DNA of 24,337 bases from CAZAFL01 sp964484465 (lineage in GTDB: Bacteria > Bacteroidota > Ignavibacteria > UBA10030 > SZUA-254): positions 1-24,337 of the forward strand of contig CAZAFL010000036.1 of assembly GCA_964484465.1 (NCBI GenBank), written 5' to 3'. Below, piece by piece: positions 16,137-24,283 of the stretch (position 1 is the stretch's first letter; every line of letters starts with the position of its first letter). The notes under the pieces are model-generated. The model saw only the letters and a list, made by a program, of their open reading frames with translations, did no database searches and had not been told where the DNA came from. Both the position numbers and the translations under genes were made by a program.

Positions 16137-17967
16137 CCTTCAAACTTCTATGTCGTATAAGACAGTTATCATTGGAATTATCCTTGTCGCATTTACAGGA
16201 TGTCCGCCTCCTCCTTCAAAATTCAGCTCGAACGAAATCACTGGACTTGAGCTTCAGCAACATATCAAATACCTTGCTTCTGATGAACTCAAAGGCAGAA
16301 TGTCGGGTGAAGAAGGGAACCGGCTGGCTGCCCAATACATCGCCAACGAATTTACCAGGTACAGACTTCAGCCCGTCGGGGATCATGGAACTTATTTTCA
16401 GTCGTTCGAATTTCTTTCATCGATAAAAGAAGGAAAACACAATTCATTGTCGGTCGTTGTCAATACGACACGTATTCCTTTTACCCTTGATAAAGATTTC
16501 CGACCGATTTCATTTTCTTCGGATACTTCAGTCAGTAGTCAACTTGTTTTTGCAGGGTATGGTATTTCTGCGGATTCTCTCCACTATGACGACTATAGTA
16601 ACATTGACGTGAAGAATAAAATTGTGGTTGTGTTGCGTTACTCTCCCGGCGGTAAGACCGGTGATACAATATATACCAAATACTCACCACTCATGGTAAA
16701 AACCTATACTGCGCGGGATAAAGGTGCTTCCGGCATCATTTTCGTCTCGGGACCGGTTGACGACCAGGCTGCCTCACTCGTCTCCTTCAAATATCCGGTG
16801 CTTGCAGCTTCAGGTATGGCAGTTGGCTCAATGACCTGGACTGCGTTCGATTCAATTCTTCATTTCTCAGGCAAAGATCTGTACGCACTTCAGCATGAAA
16901 TCAATTCATCCGTAACACCACATTCATTTGTGCTTCCAAATGTTACTGTATCATGGAAAACTGATGTCGAAAAGGTTTACGCTACAACTGCAAATATCCT
17001 TGGTCTCCTTGAAGGCAGTGACCCGGTATTAAAAGATGAAGTAGTCGTCATCGGAGCTCACATGGATCACCTTGGAATGGGAGGTGAAGGATCCGGCTCA
17101 CTGAAACCGGATACAGTTGCGATACATCATGGTGCAGACGACAACGCATCCGGCACTGCCGGACTCCTCGAAGCTGCGCAATTCTTCTCGGCTCAGCGTA
17201 AGACCATGAAGCGCAGCATCCTGTTTACGTCATTCTCCGGTGAAGAGCTCGGGCTGCTCGGCTCTGACTATTATACGAAACATCCTGCGATTCCCTTATC
17301 AAAAACCGTTGCGATGCTGAACATGGATATGATCGGCAGGATGAAGGACAGTACGCTGGTTGTGGAAGGCATGGGAACTTCACCCCATTGGGAAGAACTT
17401 GCGAAGAAAGAAAACTCACACTTTTCGTTCAATCTCAAGCTCAAGCCGGATGGATTTGGTCCGAGTGATCATGCTTCCTTTTATGCGAAGGACATTCCGG
17501 TCCTTTTTTTCTTCACCAATTTACATGAAGACTATCACCGCCCATCCGATACGTGGGATAAGATCAATTACCATGATGAGCAACGTGTCGTTGATTTTGT
17601 CACACGGATTGGATTCGATATTCTGAATGATTCGACAAGACCGTCGTTCACGAAAGTGGTTGCTTCATCACCCCAGCCGGGCGGCGACCGCGCCGGCATT
17701 CAGGTGAGTCTCGGCATTATGCCTGACTATGCAGATGAGTCTGTTGGTTTAAAGATTTCGGGAACGAGAACCGGGAGTCCGGCGGAAAAGGCGGGTCTAA
17801 AATCCGGCGATATTATTGTTAAGTTCGGTGGAAAAGATATCAGGAATATTTACGATTACATGTATCTTCTTGGCAATTACAAGGCGGGTGACGAGGTCAT
17901 AGTGGTTATTAAGAGAGGGAATGAAGAAATTTCCATGAAAGCAACATTGGAAGCGCGTAAGCAATAG
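16129..17967 (+). CDS. M28 family zinc aminopeptidase lipoprotein with PA and PDZ domains
   Basis: A 612-residue exported metallopeptidase. The lipobox FTGC gives lipid-anchored Cys25. A PA (protease-associated) insert lies at about 130-270. The peptidase domain shows all five zinc ligands: His311 (GAHMDHLG), Asp in GADDNASG (337/338), Glu373 of the GEE pair (Glu372 as general base), Asp400 (NMDMIG) and His470 (YHRPSDT). A PDZ domain occupies about 530-605, with the AGLKSGDIIVKFGG carboxylate loop region. It should release N-terminal residues from peptides in the periplasm or at the outer membrane. The start overlaps the preceding gene by 8 bases; an ATG at 16150 would give a cleaner signal peptide (MSYKTVIIG...). 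It converges on nadA across 24 bases. Confidence 0.93.
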   Translation: MNNLQTSMSYKTVIIGIILVAFTGCPPPPSKFSSNEITGLELQQHIKYLASDELKGRMSGEEGNRLAAQYIANEFTRYRLQPVGDHGTYFQSFEFLSSIKEGKHNSLSVVVNTTRIPFTLDKDFRPISFSSDTSVSSQLVFAGYGISADSLHYDDYSNIDVKNKIVVVLRYSPGGKTGDTIYTKYSPLMVKTYTARDKGASGIIFVSGPVDDQAASLVSFKYPVLAASGMAVGSMTWTAFDSILHFSGKDLYALQHEINSSVTPHSFVLPNVTVSWKTDVEKVYATTANILGLLEGSDPVLKDEVVVIGAHMDHLGMGGEGSGSLKPDTVAIHHGADDNASGTAGLLEAAQFFSAQRKTMKRSILFTSFSGEELGLLGSDYYTKHPAIPLSKTVAMLNMDMIGRMKDSTLVVEGMGTSPHWEELAKKENSHFSFNLKLKPDGFGPSDHASFYAKDIPVLFFFTNLHEDYHRPSDTWDKINYHDEQRVVDFVTRIGFDILNDSTRPSFTKVVASSPQPGGDRAGIQVSLGIMPDYADESVGLKISGTRTGSPAEKAGLKSGDIIVKFGGKDIRNIYDYMYLLGNYKAGDEVIVVIKRGNEEISMKATLEARKQ

Positions 17968-17991
17968 GATGCAGCATTTCAGATTATTCTG

Positions 17992-18969
17992 TTAACTCAC
18001 CTGCATCATCCGCTGTAAAGGAATGAGGGCACGATGAAGAATGCCCTCCGGAAGAGTAATTTCAGGGGAACGGTTGTTCATACATGTGTAAAGTTTTTCC
18101 ATCGTATTGAGTTTCATATAAGGGCATTCATTACAAGCACAACTTTCTTCCGGCGGTGCGGGGATGAATGTTTTATCGGGGCATGCTTTTGCCATCTGAT
18201 GGATAATTCCAGCTTCGGTTGCCACAATAAATTCTCGCCGGGGGGTCTTCTGCACGAAGCTCAATAAAGCGCTTGTCGAACCGATAAAATCCGCTTTATC
18301 AAGAATGGTTTCTTCACATTCCGGATGTGCAATTAATTGCGCGTCAGGGTGCTCGTGTGAGAGATGAAGGAGTTTTCGCTCGCTGAATGTTTCGTGTACG
18401 ATGCAGGTCCCTTGCCATAGCAGCAAGTCCCTCCCAGTTTTTTTCATCAAATACTTGCCAAGGTTACGGTCAGGTGAAAAGAGAATCGGCTTGTGCGCCG
18501 GGATCTGCCGGATTATTTTCTCCGCATTACTTGACGTGCAAATAATATCGGATAATGCCTTTACTTCCGCGCTACAGTTGATATAGGTGATTGCAACATG
18601 GTCAGGGTGCATCTCACGAAACTTCTTAAACAACAGCGGCGGGCAACCTTCGGCGAGCGAGCAGCCCGCGTTGAGATCAGGGATAAGCACTTGTTTTCGC
18701 GGATTCAGGATTTTCGCGGTTTCTGCCATGAAGTGAACGCCGGCGAAGACGATAACATCTGCTTCTGTTGAAGCGGCGCGTCGGGAGAGCTCAAGGCTGT
18801 CTCCAACGTAGTCGGCAAGATCCTGTATTTCAGATTCCTGGTAATAATGTGCAAGAATAACTGCATTTAGCCTTTTTTTTAAGGCAAGAATCCTGTCCTC
18901 CAAATTCTCGGGGATTTCCTGTTCTTGGGCGAATAAACCGCCAGTATAAAGCTTATTTCCAGCGACCAT
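17992..18969 (-). CDS. nadA: Quinolinate synthase A
   Basis: Condenses iminoaspartate with dihydroxyacetone phosphate to quinolinate in NAD synthesis; needs a 4Fe-4S cluster. The 325-residue protein has the start LNAVILAHYYQ of the NadA domain and three cluster cysteines: Cys103 (NAGCSLA), Cys188 (WQGTCIVHE) and Cys282 (CNECPYMK). nadB and nadC are not in the window. The ATG at 18969 gives a 35-residue lead-in before the conserved block. A promoter-like pair TTGATT (19003-18998) and TATTTT (18980-18975), 17 bases apart, ends only 5 bases before this ATG, so translation may be leaderless or start at the TTG at 18903 (codon 23). Confidence 0.95.
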   Translation of the reverse strand: MVAGNKLYTGGLFAQEQEIPENLEDRILALKKRLNAVILAHYYQESEIQDLADYVGDSLELSRRAASTEADVIVFAGVHFMAETAKILNPRKQVLIPDLNAGCSLAEGCPPLLFKKFREMHPDHVAITYINCSAEVKALSDIICTSSNAEKIIRQIPAHKPILFSPDRNLGKYLMKKTGRDLLLWQGTCIVHETFSERKLLHLSHEHPDAQLIAHPECEETILDKADFIGSTSALLSFVQKTPRREFIVATEAGIIHQMAKACPDKTFIPAPPEESCACNECPYMKLNTMEKLYTCMNNRSPEITLPEGILHRALIPLQRMMQVS

Positions 18970-19163
18970 ACTGAAAAATACGTAACCTGAGAGGAATAAT
19001 CAACCTTTGTACAAGAATGGTAATTCATCATTTTCACCCTTGAGGATAGAAAAGGAATCTGTCGAATCAATAAAATCAAAATAGTGAGGGATTTTACTTC
19101 GAGGAACTTTTCGTGTTCAGACGGGGTAGAATAGGAATGCTATCCAACACAAAGACAACTTTA

Positions 19164-19364
19164 TTACTGTTTGTCCTGTGCGGGTGGTTTGGGAGTGATG
19201 TCTTCAAATTCCGCGTCTTGAATGTGCGAAAAGTCTGCGGCATGAGGTGACGAAGAAACGTGTCGATCTTGCCCCCGGCGTGCGCTCCCGGATTGTCGTG
19301 AAATGCTGGAAAAAATTTTCCAGGCAATATAAAGGAAAATAAACCAGAGTAGAAACCGCAGCAT
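19164..19364 (-). CDS. Small membrane protein, 66 aa, unknown function
   Basis: The product has an N-terminal membrane span (residues about 2-20, MLRFLLWFIFLYIAWKIF), a basic, Ser/His-rich middle and an acidic motif IQDAEFEDI near the C-terminus. I recall small proteins of this plan, one span followed by an (I)xDAEFE(E/D)I motif, from related FCB genomes, but no function is known to me. The ATG lies 10 bases after the deoxynucleoside kinase stop, so it is the last gene of the folB-folK-kinase operon. An overlapping 77-residue frame at 19094-19327 has no such features and was not called. Confidence 0.68.
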   Translation of the reverse strand: MLRFLLWFIFLYIAWKIFSSISRQSGSARRGQDRHVSSSPHAADFSHIQDAEFEDITPKPPAQDKQ

Positions 19365-19374
19365 TGAAGTCTCG

Positions 19375-20052
19375 TTACCGTTTCATCCCGGCGGGGTTAT
19401 AGTATTCAACCGGAGCCTTGTTTGGCCGAAAGATCTCGAATACAAGATCCTCAAAATCATTTTTATCGTTCACAAAGTCAATTTGATTAGCATTGACAAT
19501 AAGGAGAGGCGCAGCTTTGTACCGAAAGAAAAAATAATTGTATGCTTCATTCAAGTCACGAATATACTCCTCAGGCATATTGCGTTCGATGTCCCTCCCC
19601 CGTTTCCGAATATTCGACAATAATCGCTCGACACTGCATTGAATATAAACGACCAGGTCCGGAGAAGGGACATTGTGTTCAATGGAACCGAGGACCGTTT
19701 CATACAATTTTAACTCGTCATCAGCGAGGTTGAGGTACGCAAATATTTTATCTTTTTCAAAGATGTAGTCGGTAAGAAGGAACCTATGGAATAAATCAGC
19801 CTGCAAAAAGTCCTGCTGTTGTTTATACCTGCTCAAAAGAAAAAATATTTGGGTCTGAAATGCAAAACGATCGGGGTCGTCATAGAATTTTGATAGAAAA
19901 GGATTCTCTTCGAATTTTTCCAGCACGAGTTTCGCGGAGAGGCGTGACGACAGCAGCTTTGCCAGGCTTGTTTTTCCTGCACCGATGACGCCTTCAATTG
20001 CAATATGACGTATATCGGTCTGCTCGATGAGAAGTTCTAACGATGGCTTCAT
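19375..20052 (-). CDS. Deoxynucleoside kinase (dAK/dGK family)
   Basis: Phosphorylates deoxynucleosides for salvage. Counting from the ATG at 20052 (225 residues), the P-loop GVIGAGKTS is at 21-29; then come EKFEENPFL (substrate/base-binding Glu), FQTQIFFLLSRYKQ, the DYIFEKDKIFA helix and the lid RKRGRDIER. All are standard for the family. Specificity for dA or dG cannot be told by eye. The frame can be opened by a TTG at 20079 inside folK, but the ATG with AAAGAAG just upstream fits better and removes the overlap. It sits in an operon with the pterin genes folB and folK. Confidence 0.92.
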   Translation of the reverse strand: MKPSLELLIEQTDIRHIAIEGVIGAGKTSLAKLLSSRLSAKLVLEKFEENPFLSKFYDDPDRFAFQTQIFFLLSRYKQQQDFLQADLFHRFLLTDYIFEKDKIFAYLNLADDELKLYETVLGSIEHNVPSPDLVVYIQCSVERLLSNIRKRGRDIERNMPEEYIRDLNEAYNYFFFRYKAAPLLIVNANQIDFVNDKNDFEDLVFEIFRPNKAPVEYYNPAGMKR

Positions 20053-20068
20053 GACTTCTTTGTAGTAT

Positions 20069-20569
20069 TCACGCTTCAACAGACAACACGTGAAGGGTTC
20101 TCATCACGCGATTTTGATCCTGACACTGTCGAAGGAGTGACGCTATTGTTTGTCCGAGAACGGGATGCAAAGCGATCGGAGCAATTTCACTTAATGGCTC
20201 CAGGACAAAACGGCGATGTTCCAGCCTGGGATGAGGTACGAGCACATCGGCATCTTCGTATGACCACCCCCTGTACATCAGGATATCGATATCGATTTCA
20301 CGATCGGCGCCTGTTCGAGTTGTTTTCCTGCCTATTTTTTTCTCAATCTGTTTCAATTTTTTCAAGAGCTCAGCAGGCCTGTCGTTTGTTTCAATATCCA
20401 ACGCTAAATTATAAAACATTGTTTCTGACTCCATTCCGACGGGTTCAGTTTCGTACACAGAAGAGACAATATGGACAGCCGCCATCTGTTTGATTTCCTG
20501 AACTGCCCTGGATAAGTTTTTGAGGCGGTCACCAAGATTGGACCCTAACCCCAGAAAAACCTGATACAT
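20069..20569 (-). CDS. folK: 2-amino-4-hydroxy-6-hydroxymethyldihydropteridine pyrophosphokinase
   Basis: HPPK transfers pyrophosphate from ATP to 6-hydroxymethyl-dihydropterin, the step after FolB in folate synthesis. The 166-residue product contains the N-terminal GLGSNLGDR motif, YETEPVG, the central RTGADREIDIDILMY metal-binding block (two essential Asp) and VPHPRLEHRRFVLEPL. Length is typical. The ATG at 20569 lies 3 bases after the folB stop, so translational coupling is likely. Confidence 0.96.
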   Translation of the reverse strand: MYQVFLGLGSNLGDRLKNLSRAVQEIKQMAAVHIVSSVYETEPVGMESETMFYNLALDIETNDRPAELLKKLKQIEKKIGRKTTRTGADREIDIDILMYRGWSYEDADVLVPHPRLEHRRFVLEPLSEIAPIALHPVLGQTIASLLRQCQDQNRVMRTLHVLSVEA

Positions 20570-20572
20570 GGT

Positions 20573-20944
20573 TCAATCACGACGTAGTGAAACTTCTACC
20601 TCCACATAGTCAACAACGCCTTTCACCGGCGGATGTGGCTTCCTCACCTTTACTCCTACGAATTCAACCGGAGGGAACGTCAGCAGGATCTCACGACCGA
20701 TTGTGTGCGCAAGAACTTCCAATAAATAATACTTTTTTGCAGTAACAACACTTTCAACCAGTTTGTAAATAGCCTCGTAATCAAGCGTTTGTTTCAGGTT
20801 ATCGCTTTGAATTGCCGCCGAGAGATCACTTTTGATTTCAACATCAACCTCAAACTTACCACCAAGGTTTTGTTCGTCGCTGGCGACGCCATGGTATGCG
20901 TAAAAAGTCGCATTTTTTAATCTGATAGTGTCTTGAGAGTGCAT
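20573..20944 (-). CDS. folB: Dihydroneopterin aldolase
   Basis: Cleaves dihydroneopterin to 6-hydroxymethyl-dihydropterin and glycolaldehyde. The 123-residue product has the RLKNATFYAYHGV start, Glu24 in SDEQ, Tyr in LDYEAIY and Lys in VRKPHPPVKG, matching the usual catalytic set. The frame also opens at an ATG at 20962 and a TTG at 20965, but those lie at or upstream of the transcription start predicted from the promoter at 20966-20994, so the ATG at 20944 is the better start and gives the normal family length. First gene of the folB-folK-kinase-small membrane protein operon. Confidence 0.94.
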   Translation of the reverse strand: MHSQDTIRLKNATFYAYHGVASDEQNLGGKFEVDVEIKSDLSAAIQSDNLKQTLDYEAIYKLVESVVTAKKYYLLEVLAHTIGREILLTFPPVEFVGVKVRKPHPPVKGVVDYVEVEVSLRRD

Positions 20945-20965
20945 ACCGGAAGTCGAAACCATCAA

Positions 20966-20994
20966 AATATATGGGTTTATAGCTTGAGAGTCAA
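20966..20994 (-). promoter_or_regulatory. Sigma70-like promoter of the folB operon
   Basis: On the minus strand TTGACT (20994-20989), 17 bases, then TATATT (20971-20966). The last -10 base is 22 positions from the folB ATG at 20944. Both boxes, the spacing, the distance to ATG and the four bases after the -35 (CTCA) match the promoter at 9517-9545, which strengthens both calls. Confidence 0.75.
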
Positions 20995-21042
20995 GAATAA
21001 GTTTTACAAGGAGTTAGCATCAATAGCGATGAAGAGCATCTG

Positions 21043-22749
21043 CTATTTTTTTTCGAGCTTCGCCCATGTATCGCGCAGTGTGACTGTCCTGTTAAACACC
21101 AGATTAGTTGGCGTTGAGTCTTTATCTACACAGAAATATCCAACTCGTTCGAACTGATAACAGTCCTGTGGTTTTGCAATGCCGAGACTCCGTTCGAGCT
21201 TGCAACCGGTAACCACTTCCAAAGAATGCGGATTAATAAAATCTTTCCAGTTATCTCCGTCCGGGTTTTCGACCGTAAAAAGCCGGTCATAAAGCCTGAC
21301 TTCCGCTTCCGTCGCATGAGCTGCGGAAACCCAGTGAATTGTTCCTTTTACTTTCCTGGTACTCTGGGATGAGCCGCTTTTTGTGTCAATGTCATATGTA
21401 CAGTGCAATTCAACCGCTTCACCGGAACTGTCGTCCATGACAATACCAACGCATTTGATGATATATGCATACCGGAGGCGTACTTCAGCTCCAGGAGATA
21501 ATCGAAAATATTTTGGCGGTGGGTTTTCACGGAAGTCATCCCGCTCGATATAGATAACCTTTGAGAAAGGGATTTCTCTTGAACCCATGGCGGGATCTTC
21601 AGGGTTATTTATTGCCTGGAGCAATTCGGTTTTGTCGTCAGGGTAATTATCGATAATGACTTTCAGCGGACGTAAAACGGCCATCACCCGCGGCGCGGAC
21701 TTGTTTAAATCAAGTCTAACGCTGTCTTCAAGTAAGGCAACATCGATCGTATTGTCACGTTTCGCCACTCCGACGCGGTCCGCAAACGTATGAATCGATG
21801 CCGGCGTATAGCCGCGTCGCCGTAATCCGGAAATCGTCGGCATGCGTGGGTCATCCCAACCTGCAACGTACCGCTCGGCAACAAGCTGTAGAAGTTTTCG
21901 CTTGCTCATGACAGTATAGCTAAGATTCAGACGGGCGAATTCGATCTGTTGAGGATGATAGATCCCTAATTCATCGAGAAACCAATCATACAGTGGCCGG
22001 TGGTCTGCAAATTCGAGCGTACAAATTGAATGCGTAATCCGTTCGATTGAATCACAGAGCCCGTGTGCCCAATCATACATCGGGTAAACACACCACAAAT
22101 CTTTTGTCCGATGATGGCTCGCTTTCAATATCCGGTACATCACGGGGTCGCGCATATTGAGATTTGGAGATGCCATTTCTATTTTTGCCCGAAGAGTTCT
22201 TGAACCGTCAGGGAATTCTCCCTTCTTCATTCGGTCGAACAGATTCATATTCTCATCGACTGTCCGGTTACGGTACGGACTTTCCTTTCCCGGCTCCGTC
22301 AGCGTTCCACGGTAGACTCGCATTTCATCTGCTGTTAAATCACAGACATACGCCTTACCTTTTTTAATCAAATCGATGGCATAAACGTACAACTGTTCAA
22401 AATAATCAGAGGCATAATATTCCCTCTCCTGCCAGTCAAAACCTAACCATCGCACATCTTCTTTAATCGAATCTACATATTCAACATCTTCCTTTGTCGG
22501 GTTTGTATCATCAAAGCGAAGATTACACATTCCTTTATAATCAGCTGCGATACCGAAATTAAGGCAAATGGACTTTGCATGCCCGATATGAAGATAGCCG
22601 TTCGGCTCTGGTGGAAACCGGGTATGTACTCTTCCATCGAACCTGTTCGCCGTCAGATCTTTATTGATAAGTTCTTTGATGAAATTCGTACGTTCCGAAG
22701 TGTCAAATTCCCTCTTATCTGCTCCCGGTTGTTTTAATCCGTTTTCCAT
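21043..22749 (-). CDS. glnS: Glutaminyl-tRNA synthetase
   Basis: Charges tRNA-Gln with glutamine; class I, 568 residues, close to the E. coli enzyme length. The N-terminal catalytic domain starts TRFPPEPNGYLHIGHAKS, with HIGH at 54-57; the KMSKS loop is VMSKRKLL. The C-terminal half is the double beta-barrel anticodon domain, ending near ELHCTYD and the KGTIHWVSAAHA block. No C-terminal YqeY fusion is present; a stand-alone YqeY-like protein is encoded elsewhere in the window. It overlaps the gltX stop by one base (TAATG), so the two synthetases are translationally coupled. Presence of GlnRS implies that GluRS need not misacylate tRNA-Gln. Confidence 0.96.
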   Translation of the reverse strand: MENGLKQPGADKREFDTSERTNFIKELINKDLTANRFDGRVHTRFPPEPNGYLHIGHAKSICLNFGIAADYKGMCNLRFDDTNPTKEDVEYVDSIKEDVRWLGFDWQEREYYASDYFEQLYVYAIDLIKKGKAYVCDLTADEMRVYRGTLTEPGKESPYRNRTVDENMNLFDRMKKGEFPDGSRTLRAKIEMASPNLNMRDPVMYRILKASHHRTKDLWCVYPMYDWAHGLCDSIERITHSICTLEFADHRPLYDWFLDELGIYHPQQIEFARLNLSYTVMSKRKLLQLVAERYVAGWDDPRMPTISGLRRRGYTPASIHTFADRVGVAKRDNTIDVALLEDSVRLDLNKSAPRVMAVLRPLKVIIDNYPDDKTELLQAINNPEDPAMGSREIPFSKVIYIERDDFRENPPPKYFRLSPGAEVRLRYAYIIKCVGIVMDDSSGEAVELHCTYDIDTKSGSSQSTRKVKGTIHWVSAAHATEAEVRLYDRLFTVENPDGDNWKDFINPHSLEVVTGCKLERSLGIAKPQDCYQFERVGYFCVDKDSTPTNLVFNRTVTLRDTWAKLEKK

Positions 22750-24206
22750 TATTTAATCTTCAAAATTGCTTCACGAATTCTTTCTATTGTCTCATCTTTC
22801 CCAAGGATATCCAATAGCTCATATAGCCCAGGGCCTCCTCCAACTCCAGAAACAGCCAAACGAACAGCATGAATCAACTCGCTGTTTTTGATGTGCAGGC
22901 GTTCAGCAGTAGTTTGAACGACATTCTCATAATCTTCCTTGGAAGGATTACTTAATGAAGAAAATACTTTTATTAATTCTTCTAAATAACTTGAAATATT
23001 ATTATTCCACCGTTTACTTACTACACTTTCATTGTATTGTTTCGGTCGCTCAAAAAAATACGGGCTATTGTCAATGATGTCTTTGATGAAAGAAATTCGC
23101 TTCCGCATTACATGAATTACTCTCAGCAAATACTGGTCCTCAAAACGCAACTTGTTAACCCGGGAGCGAGAAAGCGCTTCTCTTAACATGAAGAGTACTT
23201 CTTCATCAGGTTTTTTTCGGAGATGCTCAAAATTAAGCCAATCAAGTTTTTCGACATTAAATACTGCTCCCGATTTGTTAACCTGCCCCAGTGAGAATTG
23301 TTGTATCAAGTCCTCCATATAAAAGAATTCCTGCTCTGTCCCAGGATTCCATCCGAGTAAGACTATGAAATTTATAAGCGCTTCTTTCAGGTATCCTTTT
23401 GAGCGATAGTCTTCGACTGCGACGTCTCCCTGCCGTTTGCTCAATTTGGAGCGATCCGGGTTTAGCAAAAGTGGAAGATGTGCAAATGCCGGCAATACCC
23501 AACCGAAATAAGAATACAATAACACATGCTTAGGAGTGCTGGAAAGCCACTCTTCCCCCCTGATGACGTGCGAAATCTGCATGAGATGGTCATCGACAAC
23601 ATTTGCGAGATGATATGTTGGATATCCATCCGATTTCATCAAAACCTGATCGTCAAGTTGATTTCCGGCAAATTCAACATCTCCACGGACGATGTCATGA
23701 AACTTGATTGTTGATGTTTCCGGAACTTTCATTCGTACCACATACGATTTTCCCGCGCTGAGATTATCGTTGATTTCCTTTGAAGTAAGCCGAAGGCATT
23801 TCCTGTCATATTTTGGCGAAATGTGCATTTTTTCCTGCTGCTTCCGCATTTCCTCCAGACGCTCGGGTGTACAAAAACAACGATACGATTGTCCCTGACT
23901 TAATAGGTCAGTTACATGTTTTCTGTAGATTTCGAGTCGCTCCGATTGAACGTAAGGTCCGAATGGGCCTCCTTTGATCGGTCCTTCGTCGTAATCGATG
24001 CCTGCCCAGTGCAATGTTTCAATCAGGTTGTTGGTAGCCCCTTCAACGATGCGCGCCCGGTCTGTGTCTTCAATTCTGAGAATGAATTTTCCCTTTGTTT
24101 TTTTCGCAAAGAGGAAATTATACAATGCCGTTCGTAAACCTCCCACGTGCAGAAATCCTGTCGGGCTTGGAGCAAAGCGTACGCGAATATTACGGGTTTC
24201 ATCCAT
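22749..24206 (-). CDS. gltX: Glutamyl-tRNA synthetase
   Basis: Charges tRNA-Glu; class I, 485 residues from the ATG at 24206. Motifs: RFAPSPTGFLHVGGLRTALYN with HVGG at 20-23, RIEDTDR at 44-50, a zinc-type set C110-x-C112...Y133-x3-C137, and KLSKR at 254-258. The C-terminal anticodon-binding helices fill about 310-485. A TTG at 24248 also opens the frame, but the extra residues would be translated through a terminator hairpin, so it is rejected. No promoter is evident between the terminator and the ATG; transcription may come from read-through past the tRNA terminator. glnS follows with a one-base overlap. Confidence 0.96.
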   Translation of the reverse strand: MDETRNIRVRFAPSPTGFLHVGGLRTALYNFLFAKKTKGKFILRIEDTDRARIVEGATNNLIETLHWAGIDYDEGPIKGGPFGPYVQSERLEIYRKHVTDLLSQGQSYRCFCTPERLEEMRKQQEKMHISPKYDRKCLRLTSKEINDNLSAGKSYVVRMKVPETSTIKFHDIVRGDVEFAGNQLDDQVLMKSDGYPTYHLANVVDDHLMQISHVIRGEEWLSSTPKHVLLYSYFGWVLPAFAHLPLLLNPDRSKLSKRQGDVAVEDYRSKGYLKEALINFIVLLGWNPGTEQEFFYMEDLIQQFSLGQVNKSGAVFNVEKLDWLNFEHLRKKPDEEVLFMLREALSRSRVNKLRFEDQYLLRVIHVMRKRISFIKDIIDNSPYFFERPKQYNESVVSKRWNNNISSYLEELIKVFSSLSNPSKEDYENVVQTTAERLHIKNSELIHAVRLAVSGVGGGPGLYELLDILGKDETIERIREAILKIK

Positions 24207-24216
24207 AAAAAAATGA

Positions 24217-24244
24217 AACAAAAAATCCCCTATCACCGGGGGAT
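24217..24244 (-). terminator. Rho-independent terminator between tRNA-Ser and gltX
   Basis: On the minus strand ATCCCC (24244-24239), an 8-base loop, GGGGAT (24230-24225), then TTTTTTG and more T-rich sequence. It lies 40 bases after the tRNA 3' end and 11 bases before the gltX ATG, so it ends the tRNA transcript and could attenuate gltX. Confidence 0.8.
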
Positions 24245-24283
24245 ACAATAATCAACGAATGTCGATAAACAGTGTATGTAGTG

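Noticed and set aside
17968..18007. Inverted repeat GATGCAG/CTGCATC across the M28 and nadA ends as a bidirectional terminator
   Set aside because: A 26-base loop, no T-tract and overlap with the nadA coding end make termination unlikely; probably chance.
18879..19079. 66-residue minus-strand frame upstream of and overlapping nadA
   Set aside because: Overlaps the nadA N-terminal coding region in another frame and shows no family features.
19094..19327. 77-residue minus-strand frame
   Set aside because: Shadow of the 66-residue membrane protein in another frame; no span or motif.
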